Positions 22,506-34,178 of a stretch of DNA of 64,000 bases are shown in pieces. Location of the stretch: contig NC_081411.1 in the NCBI RefSeq assembly GCF_030272615.1, positions 39,421,140 to 39,485,139 of the forward strand. The letters run 5' to 3'. Source of the DNA: Cryptomeria japonica. Its lineage: Eukaryota > Streptophyta > Pinopsida > Cupressales > Cupressaceae. Position 1 is the first letter of the stretch. Every line of letters begins with the position of its first letter. The notes below the pieces were generated by a model. That model ran no database searches. It was not told the DNA's origin and worked only from the letters and a program-made list of their open reading frames with translations. The translations under genes and the position numbers were made by a program.

Positions 22506-24335
22506 TTAGTGAGTAAGAGATAGGGGTAGGACCCCTAACTTACTTCTGAGATATTCAAAAATATCCTTTGGTAGTGGCTTGGTGAAGATATCAACTATTT
22601 GTTCTTTAGTGTTAACATATTCCAACACCACTTTCTTTTCATGAGCTTCTTCTCTAAGATAATGATATTTGATAGATATGTGCTTTGTCTTAGAGTTCAT
22701 AACAGGGTTCTTTGAAATATTAATGGCACTAGTATTGTCATAGAATATAGTTACTGGCTCGGTAACTTTCTCATTTATACCTTCCAACAATTGTTTGATC
22801 CATGCAATGTTGGTACAATTCAGTGCTGTAGTAACATATTCAGCTTTGGCTGTTGACTGAGAAACGCATCCTTGTTTCTTGCTAAGCCAACTCACTAGTG
22901 TTTCTCCTAAGAAGAAAGCTCCTCCAGTTGTGCTTTTCCTATCATCAATGTTGCCTGCCCAATCAACATCAGTATAGACTTTCAAATCAAAATTACTTCC
23001 TTTCTGATATACTAAGCCATAAGCTTCAGTGCCTTTCAAGTATCTGAAAATTCTTTTGGTTGCTATCATGTGTGTTTCCTTAGGATCTGCAAAGAATCTT
23101 GCAACAATACCAACTGCATGTGCTATATCAGGCCTGCTGTGAACAACATATTGTAGTTTTCTAATCATGGATCGGTAGAGTGTCTCATCAACAGATGAAG
23201 ATTCATCATTCTTTGATAGTTTGCAGTTTGTAGTCATAGGAGTACTTACTGGCTTTGAATCCTCCATTCCAAATTTCTTCAAGATTTCCTTTATGTATTT
23301 GGATTGAGTAATGAAAATTTCATTTTTCATTTGCAGTATCTGTAAGCCTATAAAATACTTTATCTCACCGATTAATGACATCTCAAATTCTTTGCTCATT
23401 TCATTACCAAAGTTTTTGCATAACGAGTCATTTCCACAAAATATAATATCATCAACAAATATGGCTAAGATTAGTATTCCATTTTCATCATTCTTCATGT
23501 ACATGTTGCTGTTCTCACTTGTCCTTATAAAACCAATCTTAATCAAATAAGAGTGCAGTCTTTCATACCATGCTCTAGGTGCTTGTTTCAGACCATATAA
23601 AGATTTGTTCAATTTACATACCTGATATTTATTATTGTTTTCAACAAATCCTTCAGGTTGTTCAATGAAAACTTCTTCTTCTAATATTCCATTCAGAAAT
23701 GTAGATTTGACATCCATTTGATATACCTTGAAGTTTTTGAAAGCAGCATATGCCAACAATGTTCTAACTCCTTCAAGTCTAGCATCAGGTGCAAAAGTTT
23801 CACCATAATTAATTCCTTCTTCTTGTGCATAACCTTTGCAAACCAATCTTGCTTTGTTCCGAATGACCTCTCCTTTCTCATTTAGCTTGTTTCTGAAGAT
23901 CCACTTTGTACCGATTACATTTTTGTCCTTAGGTCTTGGGACTAATGTCCATGTGTCATTCTTCTTGATTTGATCAATCTCTTCAGTCATAGCATTTATC
24001 CAATCTTCACTGTTAAATGCCTCTTTTACTATTCTCGGTTCAAATTCAAATATCAAACATGTGTTCTGTCTCAGTTTGTTCCTTGTCATCACTGGATCAT
24101 CCTTATCTCCTATAATCTAACTTGGTGCATGATGTCTTCTGACATATTTGGCTAATACAGGCTCGGTAGGCTCTGTATGATCCTCTTCATCACTCAGTAA
24201 TTGGATATCTTCCTCATTTCCTTCAATAGTTATCTCAGTAGGACTTTTCGGTTGCACATAGACAAATTCATCATGGTCTTCTGGTTCTTTGGAATCCCTA
24301 TCATTAGTTCTTTCTGCAAATTCATCAATTTTCAC
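22506..24335 (-). pseudogene. E3 pol: reverse transcriptase and RNase H
   Basis: The main frame (22506-24092) starts in the [24 protein letters not shown], then [11 protein letters not shown], then [11 protein letters not shown] (first catalytic Asp), [13 protein letters not shown], and FVDDIIF in place of YVDD. The RNase H part holds [35 protein letters not shown] and NISKNPV, and ends IFTKPLPK...LRSKLGV. Upstream (24117-24335) the acidic integrase-RT linker is in another open piece, cut off by a stop near 24117. The enzyme would copy element RNA into DNA inside cytoplasmic particles. RT and RNase H motifs look intact. Confidence 0.9.
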
Positions 24336-24365
24336 ATTTGCACTTTCTTCTATTTTGTTAGATGA

Positions 24366-24545
24366 TTTGATCAGACATTTAAATGCTTCGCTTCTAGAGG
24401 AATATCCTAGAAATATTCCTTCTTCACTTTTCTAATCAAACTTGCCATTTCTATCATCTTTATGAACATAGCATTTGCTTCCAAAGATCTTAAAATAACT
24501 TATATAAGGTTTCTTGCCATACCAAATTTCATAAGGTGTCTTCAA
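24366..24545 (-). pseudogene. E3 integrase C-terminal piece
   Basis: Reads TPYEIWYGKKP then ISYFKIFGSKCYV, DDRNGKFD, a stop near 24434, and EEGIFLGYSS, the conserved end of Copia integrase. It is separated from the rest of the integrase by M1; across the M1 insertion the frame runs on directly as ...KKGTLKTPYEIW. Confidence 0.85.
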
Positions 24546-25539
24546 GGGTGAACTCACAATACTGGTTCCCACTTTTTGACCAACTTTGACACTTATATGA
24601 ATATTTTGAAAAAAACCTTCACTTTCCAACACCTATAACTTTTAAACCGTTAAGAATTTGAAGATGATATAAACTAGTGATTTTTAATATCTTGTTTGTA
24701 GATTCTAAATATATTTTTTTCAAATTTGTTTAAATAAAATTTTATTGATTTTTCCATCTCCCTCAAAAAGTAATTTTTTACAGCAAACAACATTTTTTAA
24801 GAGTGATGTGTATCCTGAAACGCAATTTTTTTTTTCTATAAATGATTAAAACTTAATTCTTCTGAATTTTGGTTTGTAACATCAATACCCAGGGCATGCA
24901 GTTGGTTTGATAGTGATATGTTGAATATTTTTCATTTTATTAAGTTTTGAAGTTCGACTAATTATAATTTAGATATAAGTGTACGTTTGAACACATAATT
25001 TGTTCTATATATATCAAAATTCAATTATTTTTGTTTTCTTAGAAAGAAAACATCAATACCTAGTGCATAGATATTTTTCAGAATTTTTTTGAATTAGTTT
25101 ACTATTTTTCCCAATGCATTGAACAAAGAAGTTCATGTTCGGTGAAAAACCTATATTAATAAGAAATAAAATATAAATATATTAATTAAATTAAATATAT
25201 TAAAATTTATACTATTTGAAAAGCTTATAATAAGGACTAAATACTTTTTTAAAAAAAACTTTTAAATGAATAAATTTGACCCCCCAAAAGCTAATGTAAA
25301 ATTGGTTTTTTTTTAGCATTTGATAGATGCGAAGGAGACTCCATTGCAAGTATGATTTAGAAGTAGAGAGGTTCTATCCAAGAAATTTTGATCTAAGAGC
25401 CTTTGATTTAACTCTCTTCAATTAATTACTTCAAATGGGACCTCTTAAAGCTTAAATCATTATATTTTCTAAAAAATGTATGATTTCAGCAAAAATCAGG
25501 ACGTACCAAAAAGTGGGAACCAGCTTTGTGAGTTCACCC
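24546..25539. mobile_element. M1: 994-bp inverted-repeat DNA transposon inside the E3 integrase
   Basis: Terminal inverted repeats of 33 bp (24546-24578 and 25507-25539) differ at two positions only. They start GGGTGAACTCACAA and continue CTGGTTCCCACTTTTTG. A 4-bp TSD, TCAA, flanks the element (24542-24545 and 25540-25543); removing M1 plus one TSD restores a continuous integrase frame. The interior is AT-rich with no coding capacity, so M1 is non-autonomous. Its ends resemble those of T1 at 38469 (GGGT-N5-CACAAAGC-N-GGTT), so T1-type transposase is a plausible mobiliser. Confidence 0.9.
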
Positions 25540-25559
25540 TCAAAGTACCTTTCTTCAAT

Positions 25560-27687
25560 TGAACTCGGTTCAAGGTGTAAACAACTGTGCTTATTGCTTC
25601 ACTCCAAAATGTTTGTGGAACCTTCTTCTCAATCATCAGTGTTCTAGCACAATCCACAATAGATCTGTTTCTTCTTCCAGCTATTCCATTTTGCTGTGGA
25701 GTCCTTGGTGTAGAGACTTATCTTTTAATACCATGATCATTGCAAAATAGATTGAACTCCTCAAATGTGAACTCTCCTCCTCTATTTGATCTAAGACATT
25801 TCAGTTGTCTTCCTGTTTCATTTTCAACTCTAGCCTTGTACCATTTAAACATTTGAAAAGCTTCTGATTTTTCTTTTGAAAACATTACTGACATCATCCT
25901 TGAATAATCATCCACAAATAATATGAAATATTTGTCACCATAATAACTTTGAACTTTCATAGGACCACAAAGATCAGTGTGCACAAGATCTAAAATTCCC
26001 TTAGAAGCGTAGGACTTACTTGTAAGTCTAGATCTTGTCATCTTGCCCATTTGGCATCCTTGGCATATAGCATTCTCAGGTTTTTCAAGACTCGGTAGAC
26101 CTCTTACCCTGTGCTTCTTACTTATCTTGATCAGATTATCAAAATTAACATGACAAAACCTTTTATGCCATAACCAGGTGTTATCAATCTTTGTATGCAA
26201 GCACTTGTTGTGAGTAGAGTCAAGGTGAAATGTATTACCTTTTGTTTGTGTCCTGGTAGCAGCTAACTTTCCATTTTTGTCATGAACTTTGACAATTCCT
26301 TTCTGAAATTCTATTCGATAAACTGTGTTGTTTAGCTGTGCTACACTCAACAAATTATATTTCAAACCTTCAACCCAATAAACATCATTGCATCTTTCTT
26401 TATCAAGAAGCGTTATGGATCCTTTACCTCTTACCGGACATGGTGCATCATTACCAAATCTAACATAGCCTCCATCATAATCTTCTAACATAACGAACTT
26501 GTGTTTGTCCCCTGTCATATGATGTGAACATCCACTATCTATAATCCAAGAATCATTAGTGTTTATGTGAGATATTAGGGCTTTTTCTTCATACCTTTCT
26601 TCATCTGATCCATCCTTGATAGCCACATAAACAACTTCCTCTGTATCAGTCTCATCTGATTTATCATCTTTAGATTCCTCATTAGCAATTAAGCAGGTCT
26701 TTCTATCTCTTCTTCTGAAGTCTCGGTGACCTCTATAATGATTATCTTTTTGTCTGTCATCTCGGTAATCTCTCTTTTTAGTGAAATCTTTGTCAGGACA
26801 GTTAGAAGCCATATGTCCAATCTTATCACAATTGAAACATTTCAAGGGTAGTTTTCCCTTATACTTACCTTTGCCTCTTGGTAGCCTTTTGGCCAATAGT
26901 GCTTCAAACTCTTCTTGATTTCTGATTTCTTCATACAGTTTGTGTACCTTCTCCATGTTCTTCTGAAATCTTTCACTTGCTCCACTATGATCTCCTCCAG
27001 AGTACTTATACTTTCTTTCATTGTAATCATTAGATTCATTCAAATGAAAATAACTAAATGCAGATTCGACTTTATTTATCGATGATCCACTGTTATCAAA
27101 ATTACTTAACTCAAATGCATGTAGCTTACCAATAGTAGCATCCAAGGAAACTGGCATATTTGGTATAGACCTTAATTCATTGATTGCAAAGACTTGGATT
27201 GCATAAGCAGGTAGGAGGGTTCTTAACAACTTACTTGTCACATTCTTTTCTTCAATAGTTCCTCCTGCTCCCTTGATTTGATTTATAGTCTCCTTTAGTC
27301 TTGTACTGTACTGGGTTATGTTCTCACCTTCATTCATCCTCATAGATTCAAGTTGTCCTCTTAGACTATCAACTTTTGCTCTTTGAACATGTTCACTCCT
27401 CCATATACAGATATGAGCTTCGTCCACATAGCCTTTGCATCATTGCAGCCTTCTAGATCATTAAACTCAGAATCGGTCAATGCAGATGTTATTTCAATCA
27501 TTGCTTGAATGTGTTCTTGCTTTGCCTTTATCTCTTCCATAGTCAATGGATAGGTGCTCGATGTAACAAAATCATTTTCTAGATAGTATATAGCATATTC
27601 TCCAACTCTTGATAGATGTAACTTCATCTTTTTCTGCCATGTAGAGAAACTTGACTTATTCAGCTTGGGTGCATCCCTCTTATACAT
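25560..27687 (-). pseudogene. E3 gag-protease-integrase
   Basis: Starts at ATG 27687 (frame open to 27361) and continues in a second frame (25718-27427); the frameshift is near 27385. Order: UBN2-type Gag (AMWTKLISVYG, then LRGQLESMRM), zinc knuckle CFNCDKIGHMASNC, protease SWIIDSGCSHHM, pre-integrase and HHCC zinc site (LWHKRFCHVN...CQGCQMGK), and integrase core DLCGP (first Asp). The second catalytic Asp is replaced by Asn (LRSNRGGEF instead of LRSDRGGEF). A TAA stop follows GIKR at 25718. Beyond it the block normally containing the catalytic Glu reads QQNGIAGRRNR, with Gly where Glu is expected. The integrase is therefore doubly inactive besides being split by M1. Confidence 0.9.
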
Positions 27688-27738
27688 CTTTGGATCTTTT
27701 AACTCAAGTGCCTTTAAACTTTCCTTTCAGAGTCCAAA

Positions 27739-27750
27739 GCTCTAATACCA
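27739..27750 (-). promoter_or_regulatory. E3 primer-binding site
   Basis: The minus strand reads TGGTATTAGAGC two bases after the 5' LTR. It differs by one base from the tRNA-Met-complementary TGGTATCAGAGC of E1 and E2. Confidence 0.88.
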
Positions 27751-27752
27751 AT

Positions 27753-29249
27753 TGATAGTTCTGATACTTAGTATAAGTACAGATCCAATAGCCAACAAGA
27801 TGAGAGCAGAGGGGGGGGGTGAATTATACAAACATAATCATCAATGAAAACATCAGATTCAACCTCAGTAACATATATCAGTCATAGAATAAAACTGTCA
27901 AACATGCAAACTCAAAAACATATGAACTATATAAACCTCATAACACCAGATTTAACGTGGAAGCCCAAATAGGGAAAAACCACTGTGGGATTTCAGACCC
28001 ACTAAGAAATATACTCTTCTAGAGTATGCTCGGTTAAAAGCCAATCCTGTTAAAGATTACAAAACACATTGCTAGATGTGACCCGGTTAAGGGATTTCCC
28101 TCAGATCTACTAGGATCTTCACTTTGTTAGAAGTGACCTTGTCAAAGGATTTCAAACACTCATTTAGAATGTCACCTTGTTAGAGGATTTACTTATAAGA
28201 CTGTTAAGTCCACTCAGTTAAGAGATTTCTTGTTACTTTCACAAGCTAATAGTAATACAATCTATCTGCAACTTTACATCTAAAATGCTAAAGCAGATTC
28301 TTATTTGTTTAATCACAATCTAGACATAGAACTAATCTTGTCTATCTGCTGGGCATCAATACTCTATTATTCCAACAGATCTTCAAGCTTCTATGCTCGG
28401 TGATCACTATGTAGCATCCCTGTGCATACACTTTCCCGCATACATTGTTTATCAACAATTCCTTATTTATAAACAATCTTCTAACCGCTTAATCACCTTG
28501 ATCACATTTCCCATGATCAATCATAGCCATCAGATCTTCAATCTTGTCTAGGTTCATTGTATCTTACAATATAAAAAACATTTTACCCTACCTCGGAACT
28601 TGCACAATCATCTTGGAACTTGTGTTAGGGTAATGCGGTTCAATCTGAGCTGTAGATCTTCTTGCCGACTTTCCATTGCCTTAGATTTGTTAACAAACTT
28701 CTTCCACGACTTGCCAATCATTGATCCACTTAGCTCATCAACTTCTTTCATTAAATATCACATGTAAACATTTAATGCATTCTGTTATAGCTCGATTACA
28801 ACTCGGTGAATACTAAACTTTACTCGGTTGACATACTGTCTTCATTAACCGACTGCGATAACCTTAGGGTTTACCGACTAGGTTCCTTAGGGTTTACCAA
28901 CTAGGTTCTTTGGCTGATATCATTGTGTAGTATTAACCTTTACATTTTACAACATATGTATGATGTTAAAACAATCTAAAACATCAAGATGTCATCATTG
29001 CCTGACTCGGTAGAGTTGCCCATTGAATAACTTATCCCCTTATTCATCATATTCTTTCCTGTGTCTTTACCGACTTCTTTATGATCTTCATATCATGTTT
29101 CTTAAGATATGGCAACATCATACTGAATTAGAAAATCAATTTCTTGACATCAATGACAAAATAATAATATCAAGACAGTAAAACATCTTTAATCAGTTAT
29201 GTCCATAATCATCAACAACCTTCTCAATATCCTTGTTATATTGCCAACA
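27753..29249 (-). repeat. E3 5' LTR
   Basis: 1,497 bp, matching 20571-22066 with scattered substitutions. The G-run is shorter (9 G at 27811-27819) and preceded by a GCAGA insertion. Ends TATTGCCAACA. Confidence 0.93.
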
Positions 29250-31035
29250 AAAACTGCTTCCTCAACTTTTCTCTGATCTGTCTCATCTAGATTTTTATAA
29301 AATACTCCAATATGTTTTAAACTTCCATCAACAATTATCTCATCAATCAATTGATCTATTGTTAATGGAGGAACAAATGTATATTTACATTTCTAATCAC
29401 CAGATTCATGATCTTTATCAAGTTGACTTCTAATTTTCCTTGCCCTCTTGGGCCTTCCGATAAGGGTAGATTTAGATTTGTCTTTCTTTCTCTATTCCAC
29501 ACCACCAGATTGTGGTTTCCTCAAAACTTTGACAGACTCTCCTTTCTTCTTCACATTTCCTGCTTCTTTATCTAATTTGGTCTTAGATGCTACTAGAGAT
29601 ATAGCAACATAGGTTTGTTTAGGCTTCTCCTTTTACTTCAAAATTATCTTTCTGGATGAGCTTTGTCCTGATGGTGGTACTACCAGAGTAGGGGAGAACT
29701 AGGTCTCTTTTGGCTTGGCTTTAGAGGGAATCAGTTTGGCCTTAGAACTCTTGGTCTCCTCCTTAGCTTCCATCTGATCATGCTTCTCCCTTGCTTGCTT
29801 CACCTCCTTTTGGGTAAATCCTATCTGCACTGTTACTTCCTCAACCGTCTTAGATACTTTCCTCTTCCTAGTAGGTGCAGTGAACTGCTTGTGCAACTCA
29901 ATGTCCTTTTCCCTAAAGGTCTCGAACCTTTCTTCTTTCTTATCAATTGGTTGAATAAACATATGTTGAGCATAGGCATCAAGGGTAAAAATATCAACTT
30001 CATAACCCATTTGAAGAGTCCACACAGTCCTTGGCTCAATGGCTTCCATTAGGCATTTGTCTTTATCAACCATGAAGCAAATTGTTTTCTCATACTTCTC
30101 CACTATCTCTTTTGGGATTCTCTCTCTGCTCTTCATTGTGGCTTGGAATTTTTTGAAATAATCCCATAGAGTGGATATCCTCATAATCCCTTCATTGATT
30201 TGTATAGCAATTGGCTTTTCATAGGCCCATTGGACCTTTCCTTGAAAACTAAGGATTTCATTCATGAAATATAGAGCCAAAACTAAAGGTGTGCTTATTG
30301 TCTTGTTTAATTTTCTTCAAATTTCTCAGTTACTCTTTCAATAGAACCATACATAAATCATACCTCTTATCTTCCTTCAACATCTGATAGGCAAAGTATA
30401 TTCCTGTATCGGAGAAAGAGCTCTGTCTGCTTGACTGGTATACTTTATATCCAACCACCATTGATGAAAACTTGATATCATGCTCTAGAATGTCATTGAT
30501 TTTCATAGCTTTGTTGTCAAATTGAGAATCAGTGGTTGCAATCACAGTGTTGTTTGATATTTTCCTTAAGTTAGGAACTTCATCGAATCCGCTTAGATAA
30601 GTCACAACCTGGATTGATTTCTTAGTGATCTTGTAAGGCTTATCCAACCACAAAAATTTATTATGAATTATGTTGAGTATGAACCTAATCCATTCTTTAT
30701 GATCAAACATTGGAAAGTGTACGAACTGAGAAAAAGCCTTGACTTGAAAATGCTAATATTCTAGCTTGAGATTCCCTAAGTTGTCCTCCAAATGATTGTT
30801 GTGCAGGGTCAATATGTCAGCACTGCCAAGTTCATCAAGATCATAGTGGATATATGCCTCGATATCCTCGTTATAAAGAACATCATAGGGTACAAAGGAA
30901 ACGCTCCTTCTAGGTCATCCTTGACTGATTTGAAAGGATGTTTCTTGAAAATGGGTCAAGTCTTATCCTTGATTTTCACAACCAGCGGAGTAGAAATTCT
31001 AGATATTGATACCATTGAGAACTTAGGGTTTTAAA
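29250..31035 (-). pseudogene. E1 ORF2, N-terminal part
   Basis: Homologous to the first half of E2 ORF2. A start-like region lies near 31018. About 30790-30900 holds AYIHYDLDELG (E2: MYIHCNIEELG). 30330-30710 holds KFLWLDKPYKITKKSIQ (E2: EFFWLDAIHKITKEAVK). 29699-30280 holds IPKEIVEKYEKTICFMVDKD...MEAIEPRTVW...MGYEVD, matching the second segment of E2. Frames are broken by frameshifts near 30300 and 30715. At 29250-29300 the DQRKVEEA helix meets the E3 insertion. Confidence 0.8.
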
Positions 31036-31405
31036 AAACTGATAGCTTGAAATGGATAAATACCTCAATTCGCAATCAAGGACAAAAATTCGCATTAGGA
31101 TCATTGTAATTGCTTTTTAGATCACCAAATTACTTCACTCTACTTCTCTGCACTTTCTCTTGATCATGTTGTGAGAAATAAAGCTTTGAAATGCTCTTTT
31201 AACCATCAAAAACCTAATTCTGCATTGTAATAAATTTTACAAGTGGTTACCTTGATTTTTCATGGAGTCACTTATCGGAGCATCAAATCTTCACTAAATC
31301 TTCTGGATAACATCTACATATATGATTTAAGCCTTCTGCAATCTTTCAGAATCGATTGTAGAACTATGAAGAGTGGGTTCTTAGAATCTGCATGAAAAGT
31401 TCCCC
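31036..31405 (-). other. E1 spacer between ORF1 and ORF2
   Basis: About 370 bp between the ORF1 stop region and the ORF2 start-like region, matching in position the 300-bp spacer of E2. No coding signal seen. Confidence 0.5.
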
Positions 31406-32530
31406 CTAAAGAAAAAAACCGTAGTTATCGGATGAAGATATTACACTAGATTCAGGTGTAGATCCATTATCAGCCTTGGATTCATCTTTTCTGATCCACA
31501 TCTTCTCATGCTTGTCTCTAATCTCCTCTACCTTTGCCTTTCCTTTGTCATGTGCTTTGTTCTTGTCTAACGGAGCACTCTTGTTCACATTTTTTCTTTT
31601 GCAATATTTTACAATGTGACCTGTTTTATTGCATGCATGACAAACAACGTTCTGCATAGGTCTGATGTTCATTTGATTTAGTCTCACCCTGCACTAGTTA
31701 GAGATATATCCAAACATCCCACAAGAATAACATCTCTTGCTTTATATTGCTCTGCACATGTTTGACTTGTGACCAAAATTATTGCATATGAAACACTGAC
31801 CAGTAAAGGTAGGACCATTGTTCACATTATTCATTCCATTATTCACCCTACTTATGCATTGATTTTCCATATGGCCAAATTTATTACAAGTAAAGAATCT
31901 ACCATTGAATTTATGAGCATTAGGATTTCTTACCAAAGGATTCTTGTTCTTAGGTTTTTCATTGCTTTGTCCAGATCTGGAGGATTCTCCTTTCTCAAAT
32001 CCAAGTCCTCGCATGTCCTTTCCATGTCTCTGACTTTATATCATCTCATTAAACCTTGTTGAGATAGTATTGAATTTATATTTGTATTCATTTGTAGTAG
32101 CAAGTTCATCTCTTAGGGTCACAATCTGTCTTTCAAGTTCTTGACCATTATTCCTTGATTGTGTCAACTCAATCTTCAACTTATCATTATGATAGGTAAG
32201 CTTGAAGCACTCATCTTCTCTTTCCTTCAGTGATTGAGTCAAATTCTCTTCATTCTTCTTTCGGTCCTCAATTTCCTTAGCCAGCCTCATCATAATGGAT
32301 TGTATCTCATTCTTCAATGCAACATTGTCTCTCTCAAGCTTGTCAACTTTGAATTGATTCTCCATGCATTGATCTTCTTTCTCTTTCAGCTTGTCCTTCA
32401 ACTCTTTCCTCTTGTCTCTTGTAGAGTTCACTTGATCCTTCAAGTCATTAATGAAGTCTTCAACTACATTCAGGTTTTTCTTTAAGGTACTGATCTCATT
32501 TCTCATTGCACCAAGATCTTGAAGTGCCAC
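31406..32530 (-). pseudogene. E1 ORF1: coiled-coil, zinc-knuckle Gag-like protein, broken
   Basis: One frame broken by stops near 32036 and 31742 and within the third knuckle. The N-terminal part (32036-32530) is a charged coiled coil sharing ARD/TRDKRKEL and KEIEDRKKNEE-type blocks with E2 ORF1. Then come four knuckles: FFTCNKFGHMENQC (Phe replaces the first Cys, as Tyr does in E2), CFICNNFGHKSNMC (complete), a damaged third (CYSCGMFGY..N.C with His to Tyr) and CHACNKTGHIVKYC. Order and spacing match E2 ORF1, which is the main proof that E1 and E2 are one family. Confidence 0.82.
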
Positions 32531-32614
32531 ACTAAGTTGTCTCTAGAAATAGAAATCTATTGATTCAATCTCTTGGACCTTCCCCAAGCGGGTAGGCTTT
32601 CTTGGAGGAACTAC

Positions 32615-32626
32615 GCTCTGATACCA
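32615..32626 (-). promoter_or_regulatory. E1 primer-binding site
   Basis: The minus strand reads TGGTATCAGAGC two bases after the LTR end at 32629, matching initiator tRNA-Met. Confidence 0.92.
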
Positions 32627-32628
32627 GT

Positions 32629-33550
32629 TGTTGGGATCAAGGAAAACTAAGAGGGGGAGGGGTGAATAAGTGTTCTACTAGTTATCAAATTTTCTAATTT
32701 AACTTTAAACCACTGGAGGCATAAGCATGAAACTAAAATACAAAAACTCAAAACAACCAACCACAAAATCATAACACCAAGATTTTTACGTGGAAACCCA
32801 AATAAGAAAAACCACGGTGGGATTTGAACCTACAATATTATTCCACTATGGCTAGTAGTATAGCAATATTACATGAGGGAGAATGCAAAGGCATTCAGGC
32901 ACACTGCCTAGAACTCACTACTTAGTTACAATAAGGGCTACAACCCCAGAAGACTCACTAACTTACTGATCAATTATAGTGATTAAATAAAATGAGAGAA
33001 CTCCAAAATAGAATCTAACAATACCTTGATGAATTCCAATTAAGTGACAAATCTTTTCTCAGCAACTTTGCTCTGTTTCTTGTCTCAGTTAGCTACCGGA
33101 TCAAGAATGTGCACATGAAACTATGCTACAAAGGATTCTCAATCACCACTCACTTTCATATCAATCATACCACAAACCAAAAAGATCTTCTGTACCGGTC
33201 TTATATATCCACAATCACAAAATAATCGTTTATCACGTCTGCCTGATGATGTAATGTGTAGTCATGAATCGGCTTGACCGGACCACCAAAAGGATGATAA
33301 AATGATGTCTTTATGTTGGCCCAATCATCCCATGCACGATTCATAATACCACAACCAATGGACAACTTTTGGACCAAAAGTATTGTACTCGACCTGAAAT
33401 ACCAGTTAACTGGCTACCGGTTGACATCCACTTCTGGATATCAAGATCCATGATTACTAGATATGAATCTCATGAAGAATTACCATGAATGATAGTCGTA
33501 AACCACTAATCAATCATCAATATCCACTAGATAAGTGTCAATTGCCAATA
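32629..33550 (-). repeat. E1 5' LTR
   Basis: 922 bp, + strand TGTTGGGATCAAGG to GTCAATTGCCAATA, pairing with the split 3' LTR. The terminal CA has mutated to TA. Clear divergence from the other copy indicates E1 is older than E2 and E3. Confidence 0.9.
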
Positions 33551-34173
33551 CCATTTTTTGGTTTCAAATGATGCTATTAGGTGATGACTTTAGTGATATT
33601 GCTATTGTGAAGGTAGTGTGATCACCTATCAAGGATATAATCAAGCATTAGGATAATATGGCATTTACTATATTTCTTAGATAATGTAAGTTATGTTGGA
33701 ATATGTTCACCAAGATCCTTCTTGAAATAGGAAACATTATATAGAGCTTGGAAAAGGGAGGAATCTTCAAATTAAAAACAAAGTATCCAATTTTCTATAA
33801 AATTTAATAGTCCTTCCATAAAACTTGGGGATAATCCTTCGACATGTATTTCACTCCAAGGATAATTTTATATATATTTGTACTACAAGAAAGATGGTGT
33901 TAGTAACATTAATGGTGTTATCTAAATTGTGTTCATTATCTTTCTTCATCATGTGATTCTATGCCAAGTAGAAATTAGCCTTGAGAGTGCAAAGAATGGT
34001 GTCATGTATGCAAATGGTAGAAATTAATACATGTACCTTAGCGTACTAGGCATGTGGGTTTGTAATGAGGGTGAAAACTAACCATATGTGACTTCATATT
34101 ATCATATTGATAATTGTGTGATAAATGGTACTGTACAATACTTTAGTCAATAGTAATCAGTTGTTGTAATGAT
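33551..34173. other. intergenic DNA between E1 and E4
   Basis: No gene or terminal repeat recognised. TTGTAC/CTACAAG and GTTAGTAACATTAATGGTGTT patches suggest old retroelement material, but no domain can be named. Confidence 0.5.
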
Positions 34174-34178
34174 GTTGT

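Larger units (their letters stand above)
20571..29249 (-). mobile_element. E3: Copia LTR retrotransposon inserted in E1 ORF2
   Basis: 8.7 kb on the minus strand with LTRs 20571-22066 and 27753-29249, near-identical by eye. Flanking 5-mers ATAAC (20566-20570) and AAAAC (29250-29254) form an imperfect TSD. Domain order is gag (UBN2, zinc knuckle), protease, integrase, RT, RNase H, which defines Ty1/Copia. The multiple purine tracts near the 3' LTR and the linker layout resemble plant SIRE/Tork-like groups, but I cannot fix the lineage. A 994-bp DNA transposon (M1), a frameshift and stops make it defective. Confidence 0.93.
11317..33550 (-). mobile_element. E1: non-autonomous LTR retrotransposon, split by E2 and E3
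   Basis: The element lies on the minus strand: 5' LTR 32629-33550, primer-binding site 32615-32626, interior, polypurine tract at 18854, and a 3' LTR split into 11317-11853 and 18448-18853 by E2. Flanking 5-mers are CCATC (11312-11316) and CCATT (33551-33555), a TSD with one transition. Subtracting E2, E3 and their TSDs leaves about 6.95 kb. The interior encodes a zinc-knuckle ORF1 and an ORF2 of unknown type, both interrupted. I see no protease, integrase, RT or RNase H belonging to it, so it would need pol proteins in trans. Confidence 0.85.
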
